A stretch of DNA of 16,852 nucleotides from JAEXNA01 sp050486105 (GCA_050486105.1 JBJHCR010000116.1:1-16852), one strand, 5' to 3'; positions 1-7,552 are shown, counted from the stretch's first letter. Translations and numbers: made by a program. The notes: generated by a model not told the origin, from the sequence alone.

Positions 1-2
1 CT

Positions 3-323
3 CCAGCTCCGGCAGTTCCTCCGGCGGCCCCCCCGCCAGTTGCTCAGGCTCCAGCTCCGGCAGTTCCTCCGGCGGCCCCCCCGCCAGTTGCTCAGGCTCC
101 AGCTCCGGCAGTTCCTCCCGCGCCCCCCCCGCCAGTTGCTCAGGCTACAGCAGCTCCGGCAGTTCCTCCCGCGCCCCCCCCGCCAATTGCTCCGGCTCCT
201 GCAGCGCCTGCCCCTCCCATGCCGGAACCAGACCAAACTCTACCTCAGAAGGCTGCTACTCCTGCAGTTCCTGAATCGAGTAGCGCTCCGCCGAGTGGCG
301 AACAGAATCCCGAGCCAAGTTGA
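3..323 (+). CDS. C-terminal part of a Pro/Ala-rich repeat protein (partial, start outside window)
   Basis: The reading frame beginning at base 3 is open to a TGA at 321-323 and encodes almost only Ala, Pro, Val and Gln. It has about four tandem copies of a 16-residue unit of the type APAPAVPPAAPPPVAQ (48 bp), the last two drifting (PAPPPP, then ATAAPAV and PPIAPAPAA). A short charged and serine-containing tail ending in NPEPS follows. Such low-complexity Pro/Ala stretches are typical of flexible, extended linkers or tails in envelope-spanning or surface proteins. No catalytic domain lies inside the window, so the function of the full protein is unknown. Because of the GC-rich repeat, other frames are also open (an Arg/Leu/Gln frame and a Ser/Gly/Pro frame). 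I chose the Ala/Pro frame because it gives a natural composition and the repeat ends in a sensible tail. Confidence 0.6.
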   Translation, partial: PAPAVPPAAPPPVAQAPAPAVPPAAPPPVAQAPAPAVPPAPPPPVAQATAAPAVPPAPPPPIAPAPAAPAPPMPEPDQTLPQKAATPAVPESSSAPPSGEQNPEPS

Positions 324-335
324 GTCGTAAGCGTG

Positions 336-364
336 ACCGATTGGGCCGACGTTCGGTGATCGGT
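336..364 (+). other. Inverted-repeat hairpin between the Pro/Ala gene and dnaK
   Basis: ACCGAT (336-341) pairs with ATCGGT (359-364), and inside it CCGA (346-349) pairs with TCGG (353-356) around a CGT loop. It lies 13 nt after the upstream stop codon. No T-run follows, so it is not a convincing intrinsic terminator. It could be a weak terminator or a leader element of dnaK. The rest of 324-476 has no CIRCE (TTAGCACTC-N9-GAGTGCTAA) and no clear consensus promoter. Confidence 0.3.
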
Positions 365-476
365 AGTGGAAATATCCAGAGCCAATCTTACCAGGAAACC
401 TTTCTGAAGGAACCGAACCAAGGCCCAAAGTGGAGCGCTCAAGAGCGAGCGCCGAGTAACGAGGAGTAGTCAACGA

Positions 477-2402
477 GTGAGTAAAATCGTCGGAATCGAC
501 CTAGGCACGACCAACAGCCTCATATCTGTTGTGGAGGGTGGGGTTCCAACCGCCATCCCCAGCGCAGAAGGAGACTATCTCTTTCCCTCCGTGGTAGGAT
601 TTTCCAGAAGCGGTGACCGACTGGTAGGGTCGGTCGCCAAGCGACAGGCCATTTCGAATCCCGAGCGCACCATCATTTCCATCAAGCGCTCCATGGGAAC
701 AGACATTCGAGTCAACATTGATGATCGCTCGTACTCTCCTCAGGAGATTTCGGCTATGATCCTGCAGAAGGTCAAGGCCGACGCGGAGGCCTATCTCGGC
801 TTTCCCATTGATAAAGCTGTCATCACCGTACCGGCCTACTTCAATGACTCAGAGCGCCAGGCCACTAAAGATGCCGGTTCTATTGCCGGTCTTGAGGTGG
901 TACGAATCATCAACGAACCCACCGCCTCCTGCTTGGCTTACGGACTGGACAAGATCGAGAAGCAGGAAACCGTGCTGGTTTGGGACCTCGGCGGAGGGAC
1001 CTTCGATGTGTCCATTCTCGAGCTTGGCGGAGGGGTTTTTCAAGTCAAGGCAACTGCCGGCAACCCTCGCCTAGGTGGAGACGATTGGGACCAGCGAATC
1101 ATGGATTGGTTGGTCGATGAATTTCGGAAGAGTTCGCAGATCGATTTGCGTACCGACCGAGTCGCCATGCAGCGACTCAAGGAGGCCTCTGAGAATGCTA
1201 AAATCAAGCTGTCCTCTGAAACTACGACCCAAATAAAGCTCCCATTCATCGCCGCGGACGCCTCTGGACCAAAACACCTTGACCTCGAATTGACCCGAGC
1301 AAGGTTTCAAGAATTGACCAGCGACCTGGTGGAAAAAACGGCCGAACCGGCCCTTCAAGCGTTGGAAGATGCCGGCATGGGCAAAAACGAGATCGACAAG
1401 GTCTTACTGGTGGGTGGTTCGACCCGGATGCCGGCGGTCCAGGATAAGGTTCGCAGCTTGTTCGGCAAGGAACCAGCTAAGGATATCGACCCGGACAAGG
1501 TTGTGGCCATGGGGGCTGCAGTGCAAGGCGCTGTGATGGCTGGCGAGGTCAAGGACATGGTGCTCTTAGACGTCACCTCGCTGTCCTTAGGGATCGAAAC
1601 TATGGGTGGCGTGTTCACCAAACTCATCGAGCGAAACACCCAAATCCCGGTGGCTAAGACCCGTGTTTTCACCACCGCCACCGACGGTCAGACGGTGGTG
1701 GAAGTCCACGTCCTCCAGGGTGAGCGTGAAATTGCCTCCCACAACAAATCTCTCGGCAGATTCGAACTACGAAACATTCCGCCCGCCCCGCGTGGCGTGC
1801 CCCAAATCGAAGTCACCTTTGACATTGACGCTAACGGAATTGTCAATGTCTCAGCCAAAGACCTGGCGACCAATAACAAACAAAAAATTGTCATTCAATC
1901 ACCTACCAACCTGACCCAAGACGAGATCAACACGATGGTTAAAGAAGCGGCCATCTACGCCGAAGAAGACGCCAAGCGAAGGGCGGAGGCCACGGTGAGA
2001 AACCGAGCCAACGTTGAGCTTGACACCGCTGAGCGAACCATCAGAGAACTCGCCAATCAGATGACTTTCGACCAGCAGCGGCGTATGCGCGGATGCATCG
2101 ACCGCCTCCGGATGGCCCTTCAGACCTACGAAAACGAACGCATTAAGGAATGCACCAAAGCCCTCAAAGACGCCATGTACGCAGTTTCCACCGAAGCCTA
2201 TCTTTCCACCGGAGGAACCCGCGCCGAAGATGCCGCCAAGAAAGCCGGGATCGATGTGGAAGCAGCAAAGGCTGCGGCAGGGGGTCCAAGGATGTCCGAA
2301 GCGGAGGCGGCGGGTGGAGAGCCAGGAGGAGCATCCGACTCAAGCGCTGAGGAACCGGAAGACGACGATCTCTTCGACTGGTTCAATAAGGACGAAGAAT
2401 AG
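477..2402 (+). CDS. dnaK: Molecular chaperone DnaK (Hsp70)
   Basis: Cytosolic ATP-dependent chaperone that binds exposed hydrophobic segments of unfolded proteins and cycles with DnaJ and GrpE. All three Hsp70 signatures are present: IDLGTTNS at 7-14, DLGGGTFDVS at 170-179 and LVGGSTRMP at 311-319. The interdomain linker VLLDVTSLSLGIE (about 362-374) leads into the substrate-binding domain, and the lid ends in an acidic tail rich in E and D. At 641 residues it is full length. The start is GTG, preceded by GAGGAG at 461-466 with 10-nt spacing. The stretch around residues 70-95 (IKRSMGTDIRVNIDDRSYSP) lacks the roughly 23-residue insert of proteobacterial DnaK and resembles the short form of Firmicutes and other monoderm-associated lineages. 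dnaJ follows after 123 nt. No grpE or hrcA is in the window. Confidence 0.98.
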   Translation: MSKIVGIDLGTTNSLISVVEGGVPTAIPSAEGDYLFPSVVGFSRSGDRLVGSVAKRQAISNPERTIISIKRSMGTDIRVNIDDRSYSPQEISAMILQKVKADAEAYLGFPIDKAVITVPAYFNDSERQATKDAGSIAGLEVVRIINEPTASCLAYGLDKIEKQETVLVWDLGGGTFDVSILELGGGVFQVKATAGNPRLGGDDWDQRIMDWLVDEFRKSSQIDLRTDRVAMQRLKEASENAKIKLSSETTTQIKLPFIAADASGPKHLDLELTRARFQELTSDLVEKTAEPALQALEDAGMGKNEIDKVLLVGGSTRMPAVQDKVRSLFGKEPAKDIDPDKVVAMGAAVQGAVMAGEVKDMVLLDVTSLSLGIETMGGVFTKLIERNTQIPVAKTRVFTTATDGQTVVEVHVLQGEREIASHNKSLGRFELRNIPPAPRGVPQIEVTFDIDANGIVNVSAKDLATNNKQKIVIQSPTNLTQDEINTMVKEAAIYAEEDAKRRAEATVRNRANVELDTAERTIRELANQMTFDQQRRMRGCIDRLRMALQTYENERIKECTKALKDAMYAVSTEAYLSTGGTRAEDAAKKAGIDVEAAKAAAGGPRMSEAEAAGGEPGGASDSSAEEPEDDDLFDWFNKDEE

Positions 2403-2482
2403 TTCCGATTTCCTTCACGTTGGCCTCCGGGGTTCACATTGTAGGGTTCGGAAGTACACTTGAAAATCTAACACTTTGTGAA

Positions 2483-2513
2483 TTGACGCCCGGATCTTGA
2501 CTCTGTTATAGAT
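2483..2513 (+). promoter_or_regulatory. Candidate sigma70-type promoter for dnaJ
   Basis: TTGACG (2483-2488) and TATAGA (2507-2512) are separated by 18 nt and match the -35 and -10 consensus well. Transcription from here would begin around 2519, leaving only a few bases before the dnaJ ATG at 2526, so the transcript would be nearly leaderless. dnaJ may also be read from dnaK upstream, since no strong terminator is seen in 2403-2482. Confidence 0.45.
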
Positions 2514-2525
2514 TGGGGCGAGACC

Positions 2526-3635
2526 ATGAGCCAGGATTATTATGACATACTTGGTGTTCCTCGAGATGCAGACAAGAAACAGATCAAGAGCGCCTTCAAG
2601 CGCCTGGCCCGTCAGTATCACCCGGACATCGCCGAAGACAAACAGGAAGCTGAAAAGAAGTTCGGCGAGATCAACGAAGCCTACAGCGTCCTGAGCGACG
2701 ACGAAAAGCGTTCCTATTATGATCGCTTCGGCCAAGCACCCGGCGCCAACGCCCCTCCCGGTGGAGGGTTTGGGGGAGGGGGATTCGGCTTCGGTGATAT
2801 CTTTGAGGCCATCTTCGACATGGGAGGCGGAGGAGGCCGCCGCAGGAGCGCCACTCGCGGAGCGGATCTGCGGATGGGGGTCACCGTAACCCTTGAAGAC
2901 GCCTATACCGGCACCGTGAAGTCGGTAGAATTGACGAGCGACGTCACCTGTCCCAGTTGCAGCGGAAAACGAAGCAAATCCTCGGACGGTTTCAAGACCT
3001 GCGGACAATGCCACGGAAGCGGGCAAATCCATCAGGTCATATCTACTCCCTTTGGTCGATTGACTCAGATGGCCCCTTGCGCCGCGTGTGGGGGTGAAGG
3101 TCGCCAACTCACCGACCCTTGCGACGAATGCTCGGGGCGTGGAGCGGTCTCCAAGAAGCGGACATTAGAGGTGAAAATCCCTCCGGGAATAGACACCGGA
3201 CGAATGATTCGTATCGAAGGTGAAGGTGCTCCGGGCCGGATGGGCGGCCCCCCAGGAGACCTTTACCTGGCCATCGAGGTCACCGACCATAAGAAGTTCG
3301 AGCGCCGAGGCGATGACCTCGTGCATCATCTTTCTATCCGATTCACCGACGCCGCTCTCGGAGAGAAAGTCAAGGTCCCGATCTTAGGGGGAGAAGAAGA
3401 GATCTTGGATATTCCAGCGGGAACTCAGAACGCTACGATTTTCCGCATAAAAGGTAAGGGAATGCCTCGATTGGGGCGCACCACTCGAGGAGATCTCCAC
3501 GTCGTAGTCAATGTCATGGTGCCCACCAAGCTCAACAGCAAGCAGAAGAAGTTGCTTAGAGACTTTGCCGAGGCCGGTCCCCAACACGCCGAGCCGAGTT
3601 TGTTCAGCCGGATAAAAGATGCCATCTTCGGTTGA
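2526..3635 (+). CDS. dnaJ: Chaperone protein DnaJ (Hsp40, class A)
   Basis: Co-chaperone that delivers substrates to DnaK and stimulates its ATPase. The J domain spans 1-70 with the HPD motif at 32-34. A Gly/Phe-rich region (about 79-104) follows, then four cysteine motifs that bind two zinc ions: CPSCSGKR at 142-149, CGQCHGSG at 159-166, CAACGGEG at 185-192 and CDECSGRG at 199-206. The first deviates at its end (KR instead of the usual GxG). The C-terminal substrate-binding beta domains fill 207-345. The length of 369 residues is normal for DnaJ. The bases before the ATG (GGGGCGAG at 2515-2522) are a modest ribosome-binding site very close to the start. The 3' end overlaps prmA by 17 bp, which suggests translational coupling. 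Confidence 0.97.
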   Translation: MSQDYYDILGVPRDADKKQIKSAFKRLARQYHPDIAEDKQEAEKKFGEINEAYSVLSDDEKRSYYDRFGQAPGANAPPGGGFGGGGFGFGDIFEAIFDMGGGGGRRRSATRGADLRMGVTVTLEDAYTGTVKSVELTSDVTCPSCSGKRSKSSDGFKTCGQCHGSGQIHQVISTPFGRLTQMAPCAACGGEGRQLTDPCDECSGRGAVSKKRTLEVKIPPGIDTGRMIRIEGEGAPGRMGGPPGDLYLAIEVTDHKKFERRGDDLVHHLSIRFTDAALGEKVKVPILGGEEEILDIPAGTQNATIFRIKGKGMPRLGRTTRGDLHVVVNVMVPTKLNSKQKKLLRDFAEAGPQHAEPSLFSRIKDAIFG

Positions 3636-4518
3636 TATCCCCTGGGCCGTAGTAGAGATCAGCCACCAAGCCGAAGACTCGCCCTGGCTCGAATTCCAGC
3701 TGACGAACTCCGGCCATGAAGGTTGGGAAGTTCTGCAAGAATACCCCAAGACCATCTGGCGACTTTACCTCCCGAAAACGAGCGATTTGGAACTCAGATT
3801 TCAATCTCTCAAAGACCAACTTGCGCCCTGGACGAATGAAGTCACTGAGGTCGCTGAGATTCGAGATGAGGACTGGTCCGAAAACTGGAAGGCCTTCTAT
3901 CACCCCCTCCTGGTCGGTCGCTCGTTGCTGATCTGTCCAAGTTGGGAGAAACCAAGTCCGGACCTCTCCGCAGGCCGACAGCTCATTCGCCTAGACCCCG
4001 GCTCAGCTTTCGGGACGGGCTACCACGAGAGCACTCGGCTGTGCTTGGAGCATTTAGAGCGGCTCAGCGACAGCGGACAACTTGCCAACAGGGCCATTCT
4101 GGACTATGGAACCGGTTCAGGAATCCTGAGTATCGGTGCGCTCCTCCTTGGAGCGAGTCAAGCTTTCGCTGTAGATCGGGATCCCTTATCGGTTCTCATT
4201 GCTCGGGAGAACCTGGGGGTCAACGGTTTCGAAGCACCCCAAGCCGAGGTCTCTCAAGCCGAGTACCCCCAGCCGAGTGAAACTTTCGGTCCCTATCCTG
4301 TGGTCGTGGCGAACCTCACCGCTGATATTTTGGTGGGCCTGGCACCTCGCTTGCGTGCCGTCGTCGGAAGACATCTCGTCTTAGGGGGGATCGTCGAAAA
4401 GCGGCAACAAAAGGTCTTGGATGCTTTCACCGGTCTAAGGGGAAAGCTTGAGAACACTTTGCAAGAGAACGACTGGGTCAGTTTTCACTTTACCTTTCAG
4501 GGAGAATCTGAAAGCTGA
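3619..4518 (+). CDS. prmA: Ribosomal protein L11 methyltransferase
   Basis: SAM-dependent class I methyltransferase that trimethylates ribosomal protein L11. Family marks are in order: the DWSENWKAFYHPLLVG block at 85-100, DPGSAFGTGYHEST at 126-139, the SAM-binding motif I DYGTGSGIL at 162-170, an acidic residue ending motif II (D186 in AVDRDP), and ANLTADIL at 231-238 in the place of the family's NILA/NxxADIL motif. The length of 299 residues is normal. The ATG at 3619 lies inside the end of dnaJ; no good ribosome-binding site precedes it and no alternative start codon follows closely, so coupling to dnaJ translation is likely. Residues 205-221 hold a short Gln/Ala/Glu/Pro-rich insertion with the repeated triplet QAE. 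Neighbouring rsmE makes this a ribosome-modification pair. Confidence 0.94.
   Translation: MPSSVDIPWAVVEISHQAEDSPWLEFQLTNSGHEGWEVLQEYPKTIWRLYLPKTSDLELRFQSLKDQLAPWTNEVTEVAEIRDEDWSENWKAFYHPLLVGRSLLICPSWEKPSPDLSAGRQLIRLDPGSAFGTGYHESTRLCLEHLERLSDSGQLANRAILDYGTGSGILSIGALLLGASQAFAVDRDPLSVLIARENLGVNGFEAPQAEVSQAEYPQPSETFGPYPVVVANLTADILVGLAPRLRAVVGRHLVLGGIVEKRQQKVLDAFTGLRGKLENTLQENDWVSFHFTFQGESES
4499..4504 (+). promoter_or_regulatory. Ribosome-binding site that decides the rsmE start
   Basis: AGGGAG at 4499-4504 lies 10 nt before a CTG codon at 4515 and inside the last codons of prmA. It is the only good Shine-Dalgarno match near the rsmE N terminus. No ATG, GTG or TTG exists in the rsmE frame between the in-frame TGA at 4509-4511 and the TTG at 4611. 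Confidence 0.6.
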
Positions 4519-5249
4519 CTCGAAAGCCTAGACTCTTTCTGCCCACGGGCTCCTTTCAGGCTGAAACCGTCGAGTTCGAAGGCCATACTGACCACTACCT
4601 CAGAAGAGTCTTGAGACTGAAACCCGGAGACGAATTCATCGCCCTCGACGGTCTTGGGAAGAGCTGGCTCTGTTCCTTATCGGGCCGAGGTCAGGCCATA
4701 GTTCGAAATCCCAGTTGGCCCAGCGTGCCCCCCCTTCTCCCGGATGTCCACATGGGCTTGTCCATGTGCAAAGGCCAGCGTTTCGAAAGCGCCATCGAAA
4801 AACTGGCCGAACTCGGATTGTCCCGGTTGACTCCATTGAACACCGAGAGAACTGAAAGAAAGGCTCCGTCTCTCGGACGATTGGACCGCTGGAAGGAGAT
4901 CGCCCTGGCTGGGAGCGCTTTGGCCGGGCGCCTCATTCCCCTAAAGATAGAGCAGCCGACCACGCTTGAGGAGTTTGCGGAAGCGGACCTGCAATACGGG
5001 CCTCTGGTCTTCTGCCACCACCAGGGACAGCCCTTAGGTTTGGCATTTAACGAAAGGCCGGGAAGATTCCGAGTGGCCATAGGACCCGAGGGAGGTTTTT
5101 CACCCACTGAGATAGCCCGATTGCAGTCCAAGGCCCTGGGGGTTTCCTTGGGTTGCTTCAACTTGAGAGTAGAAACGGCCGCCTTGGCATTTCTTGCTCG
5201 AACCTTGGAGGTTTATGAAGGAAACGTTCCGTCTGAGAGCGACAAATGA
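4515..5249 (+). CDS. rsmE: 16S rRNA (uracil-1498-N3)-methyltransferase, probable CTG start
   Basis: SPOUT-family enzyme that methylates U1498 of 16S rRNA. The family's glycine-rich knot motif GPEGGF (190-195) and LRVETAA (217-223) are present. So is the central segment with KGQRFESAIEKLAELGL, the family's catalytic-domain opening. Starting at the first standard codon (TTG 4611) would give 212 residues and remove the N-terminal PUA-like domain. Upstream the frame continues with LTRKPRLFLPTGSF and HYLRRVLRLKPGDEF, which match the RsmE N terminus. Beginning at CTG 4515 gives 244 residues, the usual family length, with a CTGA overlap with the prmA stop and a Shine-Dalgarno site 10 nt upstream. 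Enzyme identity is firm. The CTG start is an inference from conservation and spacing. Confidence 0.92.
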   Translation: MTRKPRLFLPTGSFQAETVEFEGHTDHYLRRVLRLKPGDEFIALDGLGKSWLCSLSGRGQAIVRNPSWPSVPPLLPDVHMGLSMCKGQRFESAIEKLAELGLSRLTPLNTERTERKAPSLGRLDRWKEIALAGSALAGRLIPLKIEQPTTLEEFAEADLQYGPLVFCHHQGQPLGLAFNERPGRFRVAIGPEGGFSPTEIARLQSKALGVSLGCFNLRVETAALAFLARTLEVYEGNVPSESDK

Positions 5250-5252
5250 GTC

Positions 5253-6743
5253 ATGTCTAGACGTATCGCCCTGGGCGAAATAACCCCCTGGATAGACTTC
5301 CAGCAAGACTATCAGAGGGGAGCTCGCTCCATTCCCATCACCACTCAACTCCCAGCCGACCTGGACACTCCTCTGTCCCTGTTTTTGAAGCTCAAGAGCG
5401 AAAACAAACTCGGCTTTCTCTTAGAGAGCGTCGAGCGAGGAGAGTCCACCGGACGATACTCCTTCTTGGGCTTCGGGACGGCTGAAGACCTGCTTGTTCC
5501 GCCAGAATCAGTGGACCCTATTTCCTGGCTTCAGTCACAGTTGCCTTTAGAGGCCCACGAAGGACCTAGCGATCTTCCAAAGTTTTGGGGGGGAGCCGTC
5601 GGACACCTCGGATGGGAAGCCGCCAGACATCTCGAGCCCACCGTCGGTCCCCGACCCGAGCGTTTTGGGGCAATCGATGGAGCCCAGCATGCCTTCCTTC
5701 GGTGCCAAAAATGTCTCATTTTCGACCATGTGGCGCAGGTGATCACAGCTGTGGTGGTGGTGATCGTACCAGCGGAAGCGACCGAGGAGAGGCTCAAGGC
5801 AGAGTATCACTCGGGAGTTCGGACCCTGGAAGAACTCAAAGCGGGAACCCAGAGAGAATCTCGCTTCACCCATTGTCCGAGACCTGATGATTTCGTGCCT
5901 GAGGAAGAGTTTTTGACTCCTAAGGAAACGTTCATCGACCAGGTTAGGTGCACCAAGTCCTACATTCGAAGTGGAGACATTTTTCAATTGGTGCTCTCTC
6001 AGAGAGTTCGACGAAAGACCTGGCTCAATTCGGTGGCCATTTATCGAACACTCAGGATGCTCAACCCATCTCCCTACACCTTTCTCTTGGATTTCGGGGC
6101 TTATCAGTTGGTAGGCTCTTCACCAGAGATGCTGGTATCACTCGACGGGGACCGAGCCACCGTCTGCCCCATCGCGGGCACCAGAAAGCGCACCGGGGAC
6201 CACGAGGTGGATACGGCGGCCAAGCTTGACCTCTTGGGGGACGACAAAGAACGAGCCGAGCACCTCATGCTGGTGGACCTTGGACGAAACGACCTCGGTC
6301 GAGTTTGCCGCTTCGGTTCGGTCCAAGTCCCAAGATACTGCGAAGTCGAGCTCTACTCTCACGTTATGCACATTGTCTCGAGGGTGGAAGGCGAACTTCA
6401 GCCGGGACTAACGGCCTTTGACCTTTTAAGAGCCGCTTTTCCGGCTGGAACGGTGTCCGGGGCTCCAAAGATCCGGGCCATGCAGCTCATAGACGAGCTA
6501 GAGACCGGACCCCGAGACTTCTACGCCGGAGCGGTGGGATATTTTGGGACCTGGGGTAGCCTGGACACCTGTATTGCCATCAGAACCTTGATGCTCAAAG
6601 ACGGATGGGTCAATTTTCAAGCCGGAGCAGGAATTGTAGCTGACTCGGACCCTGAGTCCGAATGGGAAGAAACGCTAAATAAATTGGCGGCCTTAAGGGA
6701 GGCCGTAGATCTTGCCGAAAGTTTGTTTGGAGGAACCCAGTGA
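5253..6743 (+). CDS. trpE: Anthranilate synthase component I
   Basis: Catalyses chorismate plus ammonia (from TrpG) to anthranilate, the first committed step of tryptophan synthesis. The LLES motif of the tryptophan feedback site is at 56-59. The chorismate-binding domain covers about 220-485 with SPEML at 290-294, PIAGTR at 306-311, LVDLGRNDLG at 340-349, PAGTVSGAPK at 397-406 and QAGAGIVADSDPE at 456-468. The Ala in PIAGT is the TrpE form; PabB-type aminodeoxychorismate synthase typically has PIKGT. At 496 residues it is complete. The ATG lies 3 nt after the rsmE stop with no tryptophan leader peptide or attenuator between, so regulation would be by feedback or by the upstream promoter. It is unusual to find it attached to a chaperone and rRNA-modification cluster. 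Confidence 0.96.
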   Translation: MSRRIALGEITPWIDFQQDYQRGARSIPITTQLPADLDTPLSLFLKLKSENKLGFLLESVERGESTGRYSFLGFGTAEDLLVPPESVDPISWLQSQLPLEAHEGPSDLPKFWGGAVGHLGWEAARHLEPTVGPRPERFGAIDGAQHAFLRCQKCLIFDHVAQVITAVVVVIVPAEATEERLKAEYHSGVRTLEELKAGTQRESRFTHCPRPDDFVPEEEFLTPKETFIDQVRCTKSYIRSGDIFQLVLSQRVRRKTWLNSVAIYRTLRMLNPSPYTFLLDFGAYQLVGSSPEMLVSLDGDRATVCPIAGTRKRTGDHEVDTAAKLDLLGDDKERAEHLMLVDLGRNDLGRVCRFGSVQVPRYCEVELYSHVMHIVSRVEGELQPGLTAFDLLRAAFPAGTVSGAPKIRAMQLIDELETGPRDFYAGAVGYFGTWGSLDTCIAIRTLMLKDGWVNFQAGAGIVADSDPESEWEETLNKLAALREAVDLAESLFGGTQ

Positions 6744-7327
6744 CTCATCCGAAGATTCTGGTGATCGACAATTATGACTCTTTTACTTACAACCTGGTCC
6801 AGATCTTAGGAAGCCTGGCCTCGGAGAGTTTCGACTTGGAAGTCGTGCGCAACGACCAAATCGATCTAGAAGGAGTGAAGGTCTTAAATCCGTCGTTGGT
6901 GATAGTCTCCCCCGGCCCCGGCAGGCCTGAGCACGCCGGGATCTCACTGGAGCTGATGGCGGACAGCTCGCTCAGTATCCCAAAGCTTGGGGTTTGTCTA
7001 GGGCATCAGGCCCTGGCGTCGGCATTTGGAGGCCAAGTCGTTTTGGCTGAACGACTCCTGCACGGCAAAACTTCGGCCATCTACCACGACGGGCGTGGAG
7101 TGTTTCAAGGCCTTGCCAATCCGTTCTTAGCAACCCGCTATCACAGCCTAGTGGTAGAAGAGAAGAGTCTCCCCCAAGACCTCGAGATCACGGCCTGGAC
7201 CTCCCATGGAGAAATCATGGGTCTACGCCATAAAAGTCGGCCCCTCGAAGGGGTACAATTCCATCCCGAATCCTTAGACACACCCGAAGGAACACGGCTT
7301 CTCAAGAACTTTTTAGACTCTGCCTAA
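6740..7327 (+). CDS. trpG: Anthranilate synthase component II (glutamine amidotransferase)
   Basis: Class I glutamine amidotransferase that feeds ammonia to TrpE. The catalytic triad is visible: Cys86 in GVCLGHQ, and His175 and Glu177 in FHPES. The N-terminal ILVIDNYDSFTYNL and the SPGPGRPEHAG block (57-67) are typical for the TrpG/PabA family. The length of 195 residues is normal. Translation starts at GTG 6740, overlapping the trpE TGA (GTGA), with GGAGG at 6729-6733 upstream. The same subunit often also serves aminodeoxychorismate synthase. No pabB is in the window, so that double role cannot be judged. No terminator separates it from the tRNA promoter. Confidence 0.95.
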   Translation: MTHPKILVIDNYDSFTYNLVQILGSLASESFDLEVVRNDQIDLEGVKVLNPSLVIVSPGPGRPEHAGISLELMADSSLSIPKLGVCLGHQALASAFGGQVVLAERLLHGKTSAIYHDGRGVFQGLANPFLATRYHSLVVEEKSLPQDLEITAWTSHGEIMGLRHKSRPLEGVQFHPESLDTPEGTRLLKNFLDSA

Positions 7328-7333
7328 AGACTC

Positions 7334-7361
7334 TTGACAGGTCCTCTCCAGTTGCTATAAT
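7334..7361 (+). promoter_or_regulatory. Near-perfect promoter of the tRNA operon
   Basis: TTGACA (7334-7339) and TATAAT (7356-7361) both match the sigma70 consensus exactly, with a 16-nt spacer. A G/C-rich stretch (GGGGGCC) directly follows the -10 box, as in promoters under stringent control of stable RNA genes. Transcription should start about 8 nt before tRNA-Val. Confidence 0.9.
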
Positions 7362-7375
7362 GGGGGCCTCCGAGA

Positions 7376-7451
7376 GGGCGGATAGCTCAACTGGCAGAGC
7401 ACTTGCGTCACATGCAAGGGGTTGGAGGTTCGAGTCCTCTTCCGCCCACCA
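7376..7451 (+). tRNA. tRNA-Val(CAC)
   Basis: 76-nt cloverleaf with an encoded CCA. The acceptor GGGCGGA (7376-7382) pairs with TCCGCCC (7441-7447), then A and CCA. The D arm is GCTC/GAGC. The anticodon arm CTTGC/GCAAG closes the loop GTCACAT, giving anticodon CAC, which reads GTG valine codons. The T arm GGAGG-TTCGAGT-CCTCT has one G-T pair. First gene of a three-tRNA transcript. Confidence 0.96.
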
Positions 7452-7473
7452 AGCCGACGGAGAAAAAAGTTGT

Positions 7474-7550
7474 GGGGGCGTGGCCTAGCGGTTCAGGGCG
7501 CCTGCCTGTCACGCAGGAGATCGCGGGTTCAAATCCCGTCGCTCCCGCCA
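7474..7550 (+). tRNA. tRNA-Asp(GTC)
   Basis: 77-nt cloverleaf with an encoded CCA. The acceptor GGGGGCG pairs with CGCTCCC (one G-T pair), followed by discriminator G and CCA. The D arm is GCCT/GGGC. The anticodon arm CCTGC/GCAGG closes the loop CTGTCAC, giving anticodon GTC for aspartate. The T arm is GCGGG-TTCAAAT-CCCGT. Confidence 0.96.
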
Positions 7551-7552
7551 CA

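Noticed and set aside
40..330. Open frame of 96 codons over the GC-rich repeats
   Set aside because: It encodes a repetitive Arg/Leu/Gln product in the wrong frame; the Ala/Pro frame open from base 3 is more natural and ends at 323.
324..476. CIRCE operator or heat-shock promoter before dnaK
   Set aside because: No TTAGCACTC/GAGTGCTAA inverted repeat and no clear heat-shock promoter; GAGCGCTC at 433-440 is only a short palindrome.
2415..3107. 230-codon minus-strand frame opposite dnaJ
   Set aside because: It is antisense to a complete and well-conserved dnaJ, shows no domain, and its composition follows from dnaJ codon bias.
5200..5260. Tryptophan attenuator or T-box before trpE
   Set aside because: Only 3 nt separate rsmE and trpE, with no Trp-rich leader peptide and no terminator hairpin.
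5253..6743. Aminodeoxychorismate synthase (PabB) instead of TrpE
   Set aside because: PIAGT with Ala and an intact LLES feedback motif fit anthranilate synthase; PabB usually has PIKGT.
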